A stretch of DNA of 8,335 nt from Myxococcales bacterium (GCA_013298325.1 JAAFHJ010000193.1:1-8335); one strand, 5' to 3'; positions 1 to 6,462 are shown, counted from the first letter of the stretch. Notes: a model not told the origin generated them from the letters alone. Program-made: numbers and translations.

Positions 1-625
1 GGCGACGATCTCCCTGGTCGACCTGCCCGAAGGTTCCCTTGTCGCCCTCGACGACAAAGATTTCGCACCTGCCCTCCCCTCCTACCGGGTTTCGAACGGC
101 GTCCACCGCTTCCGCGTGCGCAAGACGGGCTTCGCAGACACCCCGAAAGACGTGAACTGCGACGCCGGCCAGACCTGCCGGGAGTCGGTCACGCTCCTGC
201 CCAAGGTCGTGCTCGATCCCGAACACCCGATCGGCTCCGGAGGCGCTGGAAATGGTTCCGGAAACGGCAACGTCGGCCCCGCTCCGCAAGCGCCCCAAGA
301 CACCTGGATGAAGCCGCTCGGAATCACCCTCGCGGGCGTTGGCGTCGTTGGACTCGGCCTCGGGATTTTCTCGGCGGTTCAGATCGCCAGGGCTGATGAC
401 AACGCGACTGGTGGTTGCTTCGTCGGCTCGAGGTGCGCCGACGACGTCAAGAAGGCCGAGAAGTGGGTCACGGTACGCCCGGTCGCGTTCATCGCCGGCG
501 GCGCCCTTTTCGCGACGGGAGCCGCGCTGTTTTTGCTAGCGCCGAGCACCAAAGAGGCCCCGAAGGGGGCAAGCGTTCGCTGCGCGCCGACGCTCGGTGG
601 CCTCGGCTGCGCAGGGACCTTCTGA
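1..625 (+). CDS. PEGA-like membrane protein, 3' end (5' truncated)
   Basis: The frame is open from base 2 to a TGA at 623-625, so 207 C-terminal residues are visible and the true start lies upstream. Visible residues 5-44 (LVDLPEGSLVALDD ... GVHRFRVRKTGF) have the short beta-strand pattern of a PEGA domain: a 'P-x-G-x-x-V' turn, then a 'G-x-H-x-x-x-V-x-x-x-G' strand. A Gly/Asn/Pro-rich linker follows (about 78-98), then two hydrophobic helices (about 106-129 and 158-180). Between them is a loop with two cysteines (139, 145), and the tail has two more (194, 202); disulfides are possible. PEGA modules usually sit in envelope proteins or behind kinase or TPR domains, but the N-terminal half is missing, so no specific role can be assigned. 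A GTG at 116 is an internal codon, not the start, because the PEGA-like part begins before it. The next gene starts 47 bases downstream on the same strand. Confidence 0.8.
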   Translation, partial: ATISLVDLPEGSLVALDDKDFAPALPSYRVSNGVHRFRVRKTGFADTPKDVNCDAGQTCRESVTLLPKVVLDPEHPIGSGGAGNGSGNGNVGPAPQAPQDTWMKPLGITLAGVGVVGLGLGIFSAVQIARADDNATGGCFVGSRCADDVKKAEKWVTVRPVAFIAGGALFATGAALFLLAPSTKEAPKGASVRCAPTLGGLGCAGTF

Positions 626-672
626 GCGAAAAAGCGGAAACATGAGCGGGCTCCGTGCGATACTGGCCCGCT

Positions 673-2085
673 GTGAAACGCCTCCTTACGCTTATCCTCG
701 CGGCGACGGCCTGTACTTCGCTTCCTAACGTCGAGCCTGCCCCCGTCGGCGACGGCGGGACGAGTGACGCCGGGGTAGACGCGTGCGCGGAGTCGTTGGC
801 GCTGCGCCTGCCGCAGGGGGCGATTGCTGCGCGCGGGGACGTGCTCGGAACGGGCCTAGCGTACGTCGAGGTTGCGACGCTGGGGCCGACGGCGACGGAA
901 CCGGCGATCGCGTGGGTAGGTAAGTGCCCTCCGTACCAAAAAGCCGCGATCTACATCACCAAACAATCGTCGCTCAAAGGCGGCGACCTTTGCGCCGGGG
1001 CAGATCGTTTTGGTGATTCCTCGTTTGACGCGCCAAGCGACATAAAGCCGGTGCGATTGATCCCCAACGATCGAGTCCCGACCTTCATCTGCGCGGTGTC
1101 GGCGGCTTCGACGGTTCCGGCCCTCCCAGAAGTAGGCGCCCTTGTGTCCTGTTTCGGAAACGGACGCGCCGATGTTCGTGTCTTGCTCGACGACTTCCTA
1201 ATCGCGGCGTTTCGTTCAACCCCGCTCAGTCGGTCGTCGATTCGCCTCGTGTACACGAACGGAAGCTCGGTTGTAACGCGCCTGATCGACGACTCTAGCG
1301 GTACGCTCATCGCGAGCACTCAGACGAAAGTGCGCGATGTCCGACCCGACGGGGAGAGTGCCTCAACGTCGGGCTTTTCTCCGGACCTGCTGACAGATGA
1401 GGCAACAAATGAAGCCGAAGGATTTCTCGAAGTCGCTCAGCAAAATGATCGAGTCGCGCAGTTTCTCCGCTACCGTGCGAACGGAGCGCCGTTCAAAGAA
1501 AATACGCCCTTCGAGTTGACGACCAATGGCGTTGCGGCGCCGAGGGCGCTCTCGTTTGGCGAAACGGGCACCGTGCCGATCGCGAGCCTTCTCGGCTTTG
1601 AAGGTGGCACCCGAACCAAGCGGGCTGGGGTTATCATCCTAAATCCACGCGGGAAGATCTCGCCGACCAAGTCGCAAACGATCACCTACGCCGTCGACTT
1701 GAACTCGCAAACACAGCTTGCGGCGCTCGGCGCGGAGTCCGGCTACCTCGAAAAATTCGCCTTCGCGTCTTCGGTGGACCTGTCGGCCGGCGCGGCTCTC
1801 GTCATCGTACGCGGCATTGAACTTGGGTCTGGGAAAGACGTGTCGGCCGTGGTCAAGCTCGGAAGCCCGCAACTCGCCTCCGCCACGGCGGACAACGCTG
1901 CCTTCGTACCGGAAAAAATCCCTCCCCTTCCGAGGACCTATGGCATGGCAATCGGTACCTCGGGGCGCGGCCTGCAAACGACGTCTTCGGGGTATCTGGC
2001 CATTCGCTCCGAAGACGCGGTGAACTGGACCGAGCGCCGTTGCGAACGAGGGGTCGTGGCGGCGTTCCCGGTCAGCCTCAAGTAA
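673..2085 (+). CDS. hypothetical secreted protein, probable lipoprotein
   Basis: This 470-residue protein is not one I recognise. I chose GTG 673 because it gives a compact export signal, MKRLLTLILAATAC. The in-frame GTG at 655 would add MRYWPA. Neither start has a clear Shine-Dalgarno sequence. The ATAC at residues 11-14 is a loose lipobox (Ala rather than Leu at -3), so lipidation is plausible but not certain. An Asp/Gly-rich linker (PVGDGGTSDAGVDA) follows, as in many myxobacterial surface lipoproteins. The mature part has about seven scattered cysteines and mixed hydrophobic/polar strands, suggesting an all-beta extracytoplasmic fold, possibly a propeller. No enzymatic motif or haem motif was seen. 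Base composition is lower in GC than in flanking genes (the lines at 961 and 1381 count 57% and 53% GC, against 73% at 5221), hinting at different ancestry or weaker selection. Its stop is four bases from the stop of the converging lipoprotein gene. Confidence 0.72.
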   Translation: MKRLLTLILAATACTSLPNVEPAPVGDGGTSDAGVDACAESLALRLPQGAIAARGDVLGTGLAYVEVATLGPTATEPAIAWVGKCPPYQKAAIYITKQSSLKGGDLCAGADRFGDSSFDAPSDIKPVRLIPNDRVPTFICAVSAASTVPALPEVGALVSCFGNGRADVRVLLDDFLIAAFRSTPLSRSSIRLVYTNGSSVVTRLIDDSSGTLIASTQTKVRDVRPDGESASTSGFSPDLLTDEATNEAEGFLEVAQQNDRVAQFLRYRANGAPFKENTPFELTTNGVAAPRALSFGETGTVPIASLLGFEGGTRTKRAGVIILNPRGKISPTKSQTITYAVDLNSQTQLAALGAESGYLEKFAFASSVDLSAGAALVIVRGIELGSGKDVSAVVKLGSPQLASATADNAAFVPEKIPPLPRTYGMAIGTSGRGLQTTSSGYLAIRSEDAVNWTERRCERGVVAAFPVSLK

Positions 2086-2089
2086 CCGT

Positions 2090-2926
2090 TCACCGGCCGC
2101 AGGCGAGGGTGACCGTCGTGGAGACGTTCCGCGTGCCGGTAACGGTGGCGCGGCCGGTGCCGTTGAAGGTGACGGTCACCGTGCGCCCATCGTCGGGATC
2201 CTCGAGGACGAGCGTCCCGCCCGCTTCTGGGCACGATCCTTTGCATTTTTTAAAACCGGCAATCGTCGTCTTCAAACGCCGTTCCCCGTAGGTGCCGCTG
2301 CTCGTTCCGTCGATGGTGAGGCAGGCGTCGCTGGTGTCCCAGGTGAAGACCTTCTCGTTGGAACGGTCGACACTTACTCCGTTTCCTGTCGTCCCTTTGA
2401 CCGATCCCGTCCACTTGGCGGTGCGCTGGGTGCCGCTCGCGGTGACGTCGGCGGCCGCCGACCAATCGTAGCTCCCCGCATTGATTTGGAGGCCGGTTGC
2501 CGCATAGTCGAGGTGCATCGCCGAGGTGCCGGTGACCGCCCAGGTCACGGTGACCGCGCCGGTGACCTTCGCGAGCCCCTTCGGCCCTGTGCAGCCGTTG
2601 AAGAGGTAGGTCACCTTTTTGGCGGCGACGTCGTTCGTCACGGCGAGGCAGCCGGCCGGGGCGAAGAAGGCTTTGGCGCGGTCGCCGATCTCGGCGGGAG
2701 TAAGCGCCCCCTCGACGAGCGCAGTGGCCGGCTGAAGCTCGCCAGAGGCCCCTTCGCCGACGAGAACCTGGGAAAGCGCCGCGACGTCGTTCTCCGCTTC
2801 GGCGGTCTGTGTGCCGTCGGCTGCGAGATCGAGGTCTTTGGCGGCGGCGCACCCGGCGAGGGCGAAGGCGCCCGCAAGCAGGGGGATCATTGCGGCGAAG
2901 CGATGTTTGGTCGATGCAGAATCCAT
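2090..2926 (-). CDS. cysteine-rich lipoprotein of unknown function
   Basis: This 278-residue protein has a textbook lipoprotein signal: a basic n-region (KHR, 7-9), a hydrophobic core and the lipobox LAGC at residues 23-26, so C26 is the expected lipidated residue. An Ala/Glu/Thr-rich linker runs to about residue 70. A beta-rich domain follows with six cysteines (93, 112, 202, 228, 232, 276), enough for three disulfides. It contains Thr/Val/Gly-rich strands such as VTGAVTVTWAVTG and RTVTVTFNGTGRATVTG, which look like an internal duplication of one beta motif. No catalytic motif is visible. The start is well supported by a GGGAGG Shine-Dalgarno sequence four bases upstream. The gene is divergent from the beta-barrel gene (66 bases between starts), so the two could share a regulatory region, though I see no convincing promoter. 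It was likely exported to the envelope or cell surface. Confidence 0.85.
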   Translation of the reverse strand: MDSASTKHRFAAMIPLLAGAFALAGCAAAKDLDLAADGTQTAEAENDVAALSQVLVGEGASGELQPATALVEGALTPAEIGDRAKAFFAPAGCLAVTNDVAAKKVTYLFNGCTGPKGLAKVTGAVTVTWAVTGTSAMHLDYAATGLQINAGSYDWSAAADVTASGTQRTAKWTGSVKGTTGNGVSVDRSNEKVFTWDTSDACLTIDGTSSGTYGERRLKTTIAGFKKCKGSCPEAGGTLVLEDPDDGRTVTVTFNGTGRATVTGTRNVSTTVTLACGR

Positions 2927-2930
2927 AAGA

Positions 2931-2936
2931 CCTCCC
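2931..2936 (-). promoter_or_regulatory. Shine-Dalgarno of the minus-strand lipoprotein gene
   Basis: On the minus strand this reads GGGAGG, followed by TCTT and then the ATG at 2926-2924. It is one of the clearest ribosome-binding sites in the window and fixes the start of the lipoprotein gene. Confidence 0.75.
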
Positions 2937-2992
2937 GTTGTGACGAATCGGCGCGCGTGAACCTAGCCGCCAGAATACCGCTCCGAGAGGAA

Positions 2993-4645
2993 ATGACAGC
3001 CGCCTCAGGGCATGTTTTGGTGGCGACCGCCGTGCGTCCCCCCCTTCGAAGTGCCCTCGCGGCGACGCTCGTGCTCACACCACTTGGGCTTGCGCTCCCC
3101 ACGCGCGCCCGCGCGGGAGACGTTGAATTCACAAGCGATTCTTCCTTCCAAGCCTACGACGTGCGGAGCCCCAACGGGCAGGCGGTGCTCGTCCGTCGGC
3201 GCTTCACGACGAGCATCGGCGTCGAGAGTTTTGACCTCTTCGGCACCGTCGATGCCCCGCGCCCCCTCGTGAAGGGCGGTCGCGAACGGGCGGAAGAGAC
3301 CGGCGCGCCGAAAGCCGAATACGCCTTCCGCGCACGGCTCCGCTACGACGGTGATGCCGGCATTTCCGAGCGCGAAATCAATCCAGGTAGCCCCTCCAAT
3401 TTTCTTCCCAATCTGTTCCGGAGCCGCTTCGACTTCCCCTACGGCTACCTGGAAGGGCGCAATCTCGTCGGTGGGCGCGTCGGCTTTCGGATCGGGCGGA
3501 TGTACCAGGTCGATCCGCTCGGGTTCTGGAACTTCGACGGCGCCCAGGTGCGCGTCGCCCCGCTCCGGATCCCGATCGCGTTGACGGCGCTTGGAGGCGC
3601 AGAAGTTCGTGGAGGGCTTGCACTTTCCAGCCCTCGCTTCGAAGCGGAAGGGGCCTACCGGGGGGACCGGAGCGGCCTCGACCCGAGCGTCCAACCGGCC
3701 TACCAGCAGGCGGCGCTCGCGCCGGCGGCCGGCCTTGGGCTCGAGGGGACCTTCGCAAGACACGTGCATGCTGCACTTTCTTGGCGGAAGGTTTGGAACA
3801 CCGGAGTCGCCTCGACGAACCTGTTTGAGCGCGTCGATGCGACCGGCGGTACCCCCATTGGAAATGGGGTCTCTTCGGGCACGACGGGGACGCTCGTCGA
3901 CGGGCTCCGCGTCTCGACGGAGCGCCTCGGCGGGACCCTCGGCGCAAGCTTCGGGGACCACGGCGGCGGTCGCGCCGGGGTCGTCTGGGATGTGCATTTT
4001 GCACGCGTTCGGAGCGGCTACGCATCCCTCGACTGGATGCCGACGACGAAGGCGACCCTCTCCCTCGACTACGACTTCGTGCGCCCCTCCTACGACGGCG
4101 ATTCCATTTGGAATTTCTTCGCGGTTTCGCCGACCAACGACCTCGGCTTTCGGGCGAGCTTCGCCCCCTCGCGGGCCCTCTCGATCGCCCTCGGGAGCCG
4201 GCTCCGCGCCTTCGGGAACGACACGACCGCTTCGCCGAACCCAGCATTTTCCCAGGGGGGACCGGCGACCGGCTACCTGCCGGCGACGGCGCGCATGTAC
4301 GCGACCGGCGGAAATGTCGGTGCACGCTACACCTATGGTTCGTGGCGCATCGGCGGGCGCGTCGACGGTTCCGCCTCGCCGGACGCCTCCCGCATCGGCA
4401 CCGATGTCTACGTGGAGCGCCTCTGGGACGACCGCTTTATCACCGCCCTCCGCGGCTCCCTTTGGCGCTGGCACGACGGCCTCCGCGCCGATCGTGACGC
4501 GACAAGCGTCGGGTGGGTCGGCTCCTTTGGCTACCGGTTTGATCCGAGGACCCAGGGGCGGATGGAGGTCGAACACAACGTCAATCGGCTCTACGGCGGG
4601 CGCTTCCGGCTCCTGTTTGTCCTCACGGTGGCGGTGTCGAAATGA
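2993..4645 (+). CDS. outer-membrane beta-barrel (porin-like), partner of the multihaem cytochrome
   Basis: The product is 550 residues from ATG 2993. A signal peptide is visible: basic segment VRPPLRS, hydrophobic core ALAATLVLTPLGLAL, and a likely cut after ARA at residue 41. GAGAGG lies only two bases before this ATG, so GTG 3020 or GTG 3032 (MRPPLRSALAATLVL, a tidier signal) remain possible starts. The mature chain is almost entirely alternating polar/hydrophobic strands with aromatic girdles and Gly/Asp/Asn turns, typical of a large barrel. It contains no cysteine, so it lacks the N-terminal CXXC described for MtrB. Notable segments are FPYGYLEGRNLVGGRVGFRI (about 149-168) and a YDFVRPSYDGDSIWNFF stretch (about 359-375). 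The stop overlaps the cytochrome start (ATGA, 4642-4645), indicating translational coupling and a shared process. With a haem-rich neighbour, the best inference is a porin sheath for a transmembrane cytochrome. A generic porin is the alternative. Confidence 0.78.
   Translation: MTAASGHVLVATAVRPPLRSALAATLVLTPLGLALPTRARAGDVEFTSDSSFQAYDVRSPNGQAVLVRRRFTTSIGVESFDLFGTVDAPRPLVKGGRERAEETGAPKAEYAFRARLRYDGDAGISEREINPGSPSNFLPNLFRSRFDFPYGYLEGRNLVGGRVGFRIGRMYQVDPLGFWNFDGAQVRVAPLRIPIALTALGGAEVRGGLALSSPRFEAEGAYRGDRSGLDPSVQPAYQQAALAPAAGLGLEGTFARHVHAALSWRKVWNTGVASTNLFERVDATGGTPIGNGVSSGTTGTLVDGLRVSTERLGGTLGASFGDHGGGRAGVVWDVHFARVRSGYASLDWMPTTKATLSLDYDFVRPSYDGDSIWNFFAVSPTNDLGFRASFAPSRALSIALGSRLRAFGNDTTASPNPAFSQGGPATGYLPATARMYATGGNVGARYTYGSWRIGGRVDGSASPDASRIGTDVYVERLWDDRFITALRGSLWRWHDGLRADRDATSVGWVGSFGYRFDPRTQGRMEVEHNVNRLYGGRFRLLFVLTVAVSK
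3764..3776. repeat. 13-bp near-palindrome NTGCA-N3-TGCAN, copy 1
   Basis: The sequence is GTGCATGCTGCAC, with perfect 5-bp arms around a 3-base spacer, inside the barrel gene. The flanking TGCACTTTC (3772-3780) is also present at 3619-3627. It belongs to the motif set described in the findings. Confidence 0.55.
3992..4004. repeat. 13-bp near-palindrome NTGCA-N3-TGCAN, copy 2
   Basis: The sequence is GTGCATTTTGCAC, with perfect 5-bp arms and a TTT spacer, inside the barrel gene. It shares nine leading bases with the degenerate copy at 5002-5014 (GTGCATTTTACGC). A further one-mismatch copy lies at 4320-4332 (GTGCACGCTACAC). Confidence 0.55.
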
Positions 4646-6018
4646 AGCGCGCAGAGCCTCTTTTGCTGGGTGGCCTCTTCGCCGCCGCCTTCTGGGCCCT
4701 CGCCGGCGCCCCTCCGACGACCGAGCCCGAAAACGTGCAAGATGCATCGGTAACTTTGCAAGACGCATCTATGCAGGATGCATCTTTGCAAGCTCCGCGT
4801 GCCGACGAGCGATCCCCGGTGATTTACCCGGCGCAGACGATCGCGCTCCACTTCGATCACGACAAGCACCTCGCGATCGCCGGCGACTGCGTGACGTGCC
4901 ACGCGCAAGCGAAGACGTCGCGCCGCGTGAGCGACTCGCTGATTCCGACGGGGCGGGCTTGCGATAGCTGCCATAGCGTCGATCACGGCGATCTCAATTC
5001 GGTGCATTTTACGCAGGAAAAGCCGACGAACACCCCCATCCCTGCTGGCGGTTCCGGGCGGACGAGCACCTGCGCGACCTGCCACGTCGGGTGGGTCTCT
5101 TCCGATGGCGGAAAGGTCGCCGCGAGTCGGTTCCCGACGCCCCACCTCGGCGCGAGCGACCACGCCGTTCATGCGGCGCGCAACATCGGCTGTGCCCAGT
5201 GCCACGGCTCGATGAAGGGGGTCGGCCTCGCGACCCGCGACCAGCTCCCGACGATGGAGACCTGCCTCCGCTGCCACCAGAACGGGAGCGAGGCGGCGTT
5301 TTCTCAAAAAGTGCAAGGACTTCCCAAAGGCACCTGTACGACGTGCCACGAGGCACGGACGGAGAGCAACGGCGCCGTCGCCAAGGAAGGGCAGCGCCTC
5401 GGCGGGCGGATGCGGGTCGTCTTCCCCGAGGGGACGCTCCTCCCGCCGATGACGATGAACGGCGCCGGCCACGACGTCGACTTCCTCGCGCGCCACAAGT
5501 TCGTCGCTGGGCTCGATTCCTCCCTCTGCGCGAACTGCCATACCGATGCATCCTGCACCGATTGCCACGACGGGCGCGTGCGGCCGCGGAACATCCATCC
5601 GAACGACTACCTCTCGCTCCATGCGACGGAAAGCCGTCTCAAAACAACGACATGCACCTCCTGCCACCAGGAGACAAACTTCTGCCTCCCCTGCCACCAG
5701 CGCCTCGGGATCGCGTCGAGCTCGCCGCTGAACCGGAAGGACGCCTCCCGCTTCCATCCGCCGAAGGAGACCTTCTCCGACCTCCCGCGGAAGCCGGGGC
5801 ACCATGCGCAAGAGGCGGCGCGCAACCTCGATAGCTGCGTCTCCTGCCATACCGAACGGGACTGTGTCGCCTGCCACGGTGCTGGCGGTCGCGGGGGCGG
5901 CTTCGATCCGCACCCGGGCGGCTTCGTGGCCCGATGCGCGACGCTTTATGCGCGAAATCCGAGACCTTGCCTCGTGTGCCACGAACCGGACAGCCGCGAC
6001 CTTTCGACCTGCCGCTGA
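4642..6018 (+). CDS. 13-haem c-type cytochrome
   Basis: The 458-residue product has thirteen CXXCH haem-attachment motifs, with first cysteines at 83, 107, 144, 184, 208, 232, 296, 305, 338, 348, 399, 408 and 443. Residues 7-23 are a hydrophobic signal or anchor (PLLLGGLFAAAFWALAG). Residues 32-51 form a low-complexity linker with QDAS repeats. LHFDHDKH (69-76) before the first haem is the F-x-H-x-x-H type seen in c7/c3-like cytochromes, and many other histidines (168, 174, 177, 277, 285, 319, 327, 372, 387, 424) could be distal ligands, so bis-His low-potential haems are likely. Three close haem pairs (296/305, 338/348, 399/408) look like a repeated module. Two cysteines, C432 and C457, lie outside motifs. 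The ATG overlaps the barrel stop and has no Shine-Dalgarno, so it is translationally coupled. Likely role: a periplasmic or barrel-inserted electron wire. MtrA-like and OmaB-like proteins have ten and eight haems, so this is not a simple copy of either. Confidence 0.93.
   Translation: MKRAEPLLLGGLFAAAFWALAGAPPTTEPENVQDASVTLQDASMQDASLQAPRADERSPVIYPAQTIALHFDHDKHLAIAGDCVTCHAQAKTSRRVSDSLIPTGRACDSCHSVDHGDLNSVHFTQEKPTNTPIPAGGSGRTSTCATCHVGWVSSDGGKVAASRFPTPHLGASDHAVHAARNIGCAQCHGSMKGVGLATRDQLPTMETCLRCHQNGSEAAFSQKVQGLPKGTCTTCHEARTESNGAVAKEGQRLGGRMRVVFPEGTLLPPMTMNGAGHDVDFLARHKFVAGLDSSLCANCHTDASCTDCHDGRVRPRNIHPNDYLSLHATESRLKTTTCTSCHQETNFCLPCHQRLGIASSSPLNRKDASRFHPPKETFSDLPRKPGHHAQEAARNLDSCVSCHTERDCVACHGAGGRGGGFDPHPGGFVARCATLYARNPRPCLVCHEPDSRDLSTCR
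4735..4798 (+). repeat. tandem 15-bp TGCA-rich repeat encoding QDAS units
   Basis: Four imperfect units begin at 4735 (GTGCAAGATGCATC), 4756 (TTGCAAGACGCATCT), 4771 (ATGCAGGATGCATCT) and 4786 (TTGCAAGCTCC). The last three are spaced exactly 15 bases apart. In frame they encode VQDAS, LQDAS, MQDAS and LQAPR, a flexible linker between the cytochrome signal sequence and the first haem. The units at 4735 and 4771 match NTGCA-N3-TGCAN exactly, 4756 has one mismatch, and the last keeps only one half. Confidence 0.8.
5546..5558. repeat. 13-bp near-palindrome NTGCA-N3-TGCAN, copy in haem region
   Basis: The sequence is ATGCATCCTGCAC. With its flank, 5544-5558 matches the reverse complement of 4735-4749 at 14 of 15 positions. 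It lies between haem motifs 7 and 8 of the cytochrome gene. Confidence 0.5.
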
Positions 6019-6143
6019 GCTCACCCCAACGACCAACAAGTTGCCAAATCGGCCGGGGACCGGTATCCCAAACGGTCCGCGTGGCGTGCGCAAGCCCCTT
6101 CCGGCCTGCGACGGACTCAACCGGATCCGGAAAAGGAACTGCT
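6019..6143 (+). other. 125-bp gap within the cytochrome gene cluster
   Basis: No gene is seen here. The gap holds an inverted repeat, GGACCG (6057-6062) and CGGTCC (6073-6078), around a 10-base loop. It also holds a perfect 10-bp palindrome, CCGGATCCGG (6121-6130), immediately before the ribosome-binding site of the next gene. There is no T-run after the inverted repeat, so it is not a classic terminator. It could be an RNA hairpin or a protein-binding site, and this gap might contain an internal promoter. The evidence for any of these is weak. Confidence 0.3.
6132..6138 (+). promoter_or_regulatory. Shine-Dalgarno of the 84-residue gene
   Basis: AAAGGAA lies five bases before the GTG at 6144. 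This site decides the start. The frame is open far upstream (to 5934), but that part only shadows the end of the cytochrome gene. Confidence 0.7.
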
Positions 6144-6398
6144 GTGAAAGAACTCGTTCGCCTCTTGCTCGAGAACCTGGTCCTCGATTTCCAAGGGGAA
6201 ATCACCAGTGAAATTGTCCGTCAGCACCTGCGCGCCGACGGGAGCAAAGAGGCGAAGGCGCTCCTCGGAAAGCTCGTCGCCGACCAGGGCGTCGATGACC
6301 TCCTCCTCGTCCTGGCAGACACGCTCAAGGAGCGTATTCGCACGGGAATCAACGAAGAAGTCCTCCGCGAAGAGCTCTCCACCTACGCCGACTCCTGA
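6144..6398 (+). CDS. small helical protein of unknown function (84 aa)
   Basis: The protein reads MKELVRLLLENLVLDFQGEI at its start and is rich in Leu, Glu, Asp and Lys, with heptad-like leucines throughout. It should be an all-helical, soluble, acidic protein. It has no signal peptide, cysteine or membrane segment, so it probably stays in the cytoplasm, unlike its neighbours. I do not recognise a family. The GTG start at 6144 is chosen for the AAAGGAA ribosome-binding site and because the coding character (helical, no prolines) begins there. It sits between the multihaem cytochrome and the monohaem lipoprotein on the same strand, so it may be an adaptor, regulator or chaperone for that unit. 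That is inference from position only. A hairpin follows the stop at 6409. Confidence 0.68.
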   Translation: MKELVRLLLENLVLDFQGEITSEIVRQHLRADGSKEAKALLGKLVADQGVDDLLLVLADTLKERIRTGINEEVLREELSTYADS

Positions 6399-6408
6399 GC
6401 GCGCGCGC

Positions 6409-6430
6409 CTCCGCAGCCCTCGCTGCGGAG
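6409..6430 (+). terminator. strong GC hairpin between cluster genes
   Basis: A perfect 9-bp stem, CTCCGCAGC (6409-6417) and GCTGCGGAG (6422-6430), encloses a CCTC loop, 11 bases after the stop of the 84-residue gene. No U-run follows (TGCCCCCTCC), so it is not a canonical intrinsic terminator. It could attenuate transcription, protect the 3' end of a processed message, or separate expression of the lipoprotein gene that starts 33 bases later. Confidence 0.45.
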
Positions 6431-6462
6431 TGCCCCCTCCACCGACGAGTCGAAGAGACACA

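Noticed and set aside
2486..2992. Upstream extension of the barrel reading frame
   Set aside because: It runs antisense through the lipoprotein gene, whose lipobox and strong ribosome-binding site are convincing. The barrel signal peptide starts near 2993-3032.
2927..2992. Possible sigma-70 promoter in the divergent intergenic region (TTGTGA near 2938)
   Set aside because: No acceptable -10 hexamer lies at the right spacing, and myxobacterial promoters are poorly predicted by eye.
3853..3869. Inverted repeat CCCCATT-GGA-AATGGGG and the similar ATTCCATTTGGAAT at 4101-4114
   Set aside because: Both lie inside coding sequence, do not share a common motif with each other, and single copies of this length can arise by chance.
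3005..4768. Long minus-strand open frame (587 codons) opposite the barrel gene
   Set aside because: It is rich in Arg, Pro and Ala with no domain pattern, as expected for antisense of GC-rich coding DNA. The plus-strand frame has a signal peptide and barrel strands.
3591..4967. Plus-strand open frame in another phase across the barrel/cytochrome junction
   Set aside because: It is low-complexity Arg/Ser/Pro sequence overlapping two well-supported genes.
4642..6018. Assigning the cytochrome as MtrA or OmcB
   Set aside because: The haem number (13) and spacing do not match the ten-haem MtrA or the larger twelve-haem OmcB, so a family name is not justified from sequence reading alone.
6057..6078. 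Intrinsic terminator after the cytochrome gene
   Set aside because: The GGACCG/CGGTCC arms are only 6 bp with a 10-base loop and no T-run, too weak to call a terminator.
4591..6120. Long minus-strand open frame (509 codons) opposite the cytochrome gene
   Set aside because: The plus strand encodes 13 CXXCH motifs. The minus frame is compositionally biased and lacks any motif or ribosome-binding site.
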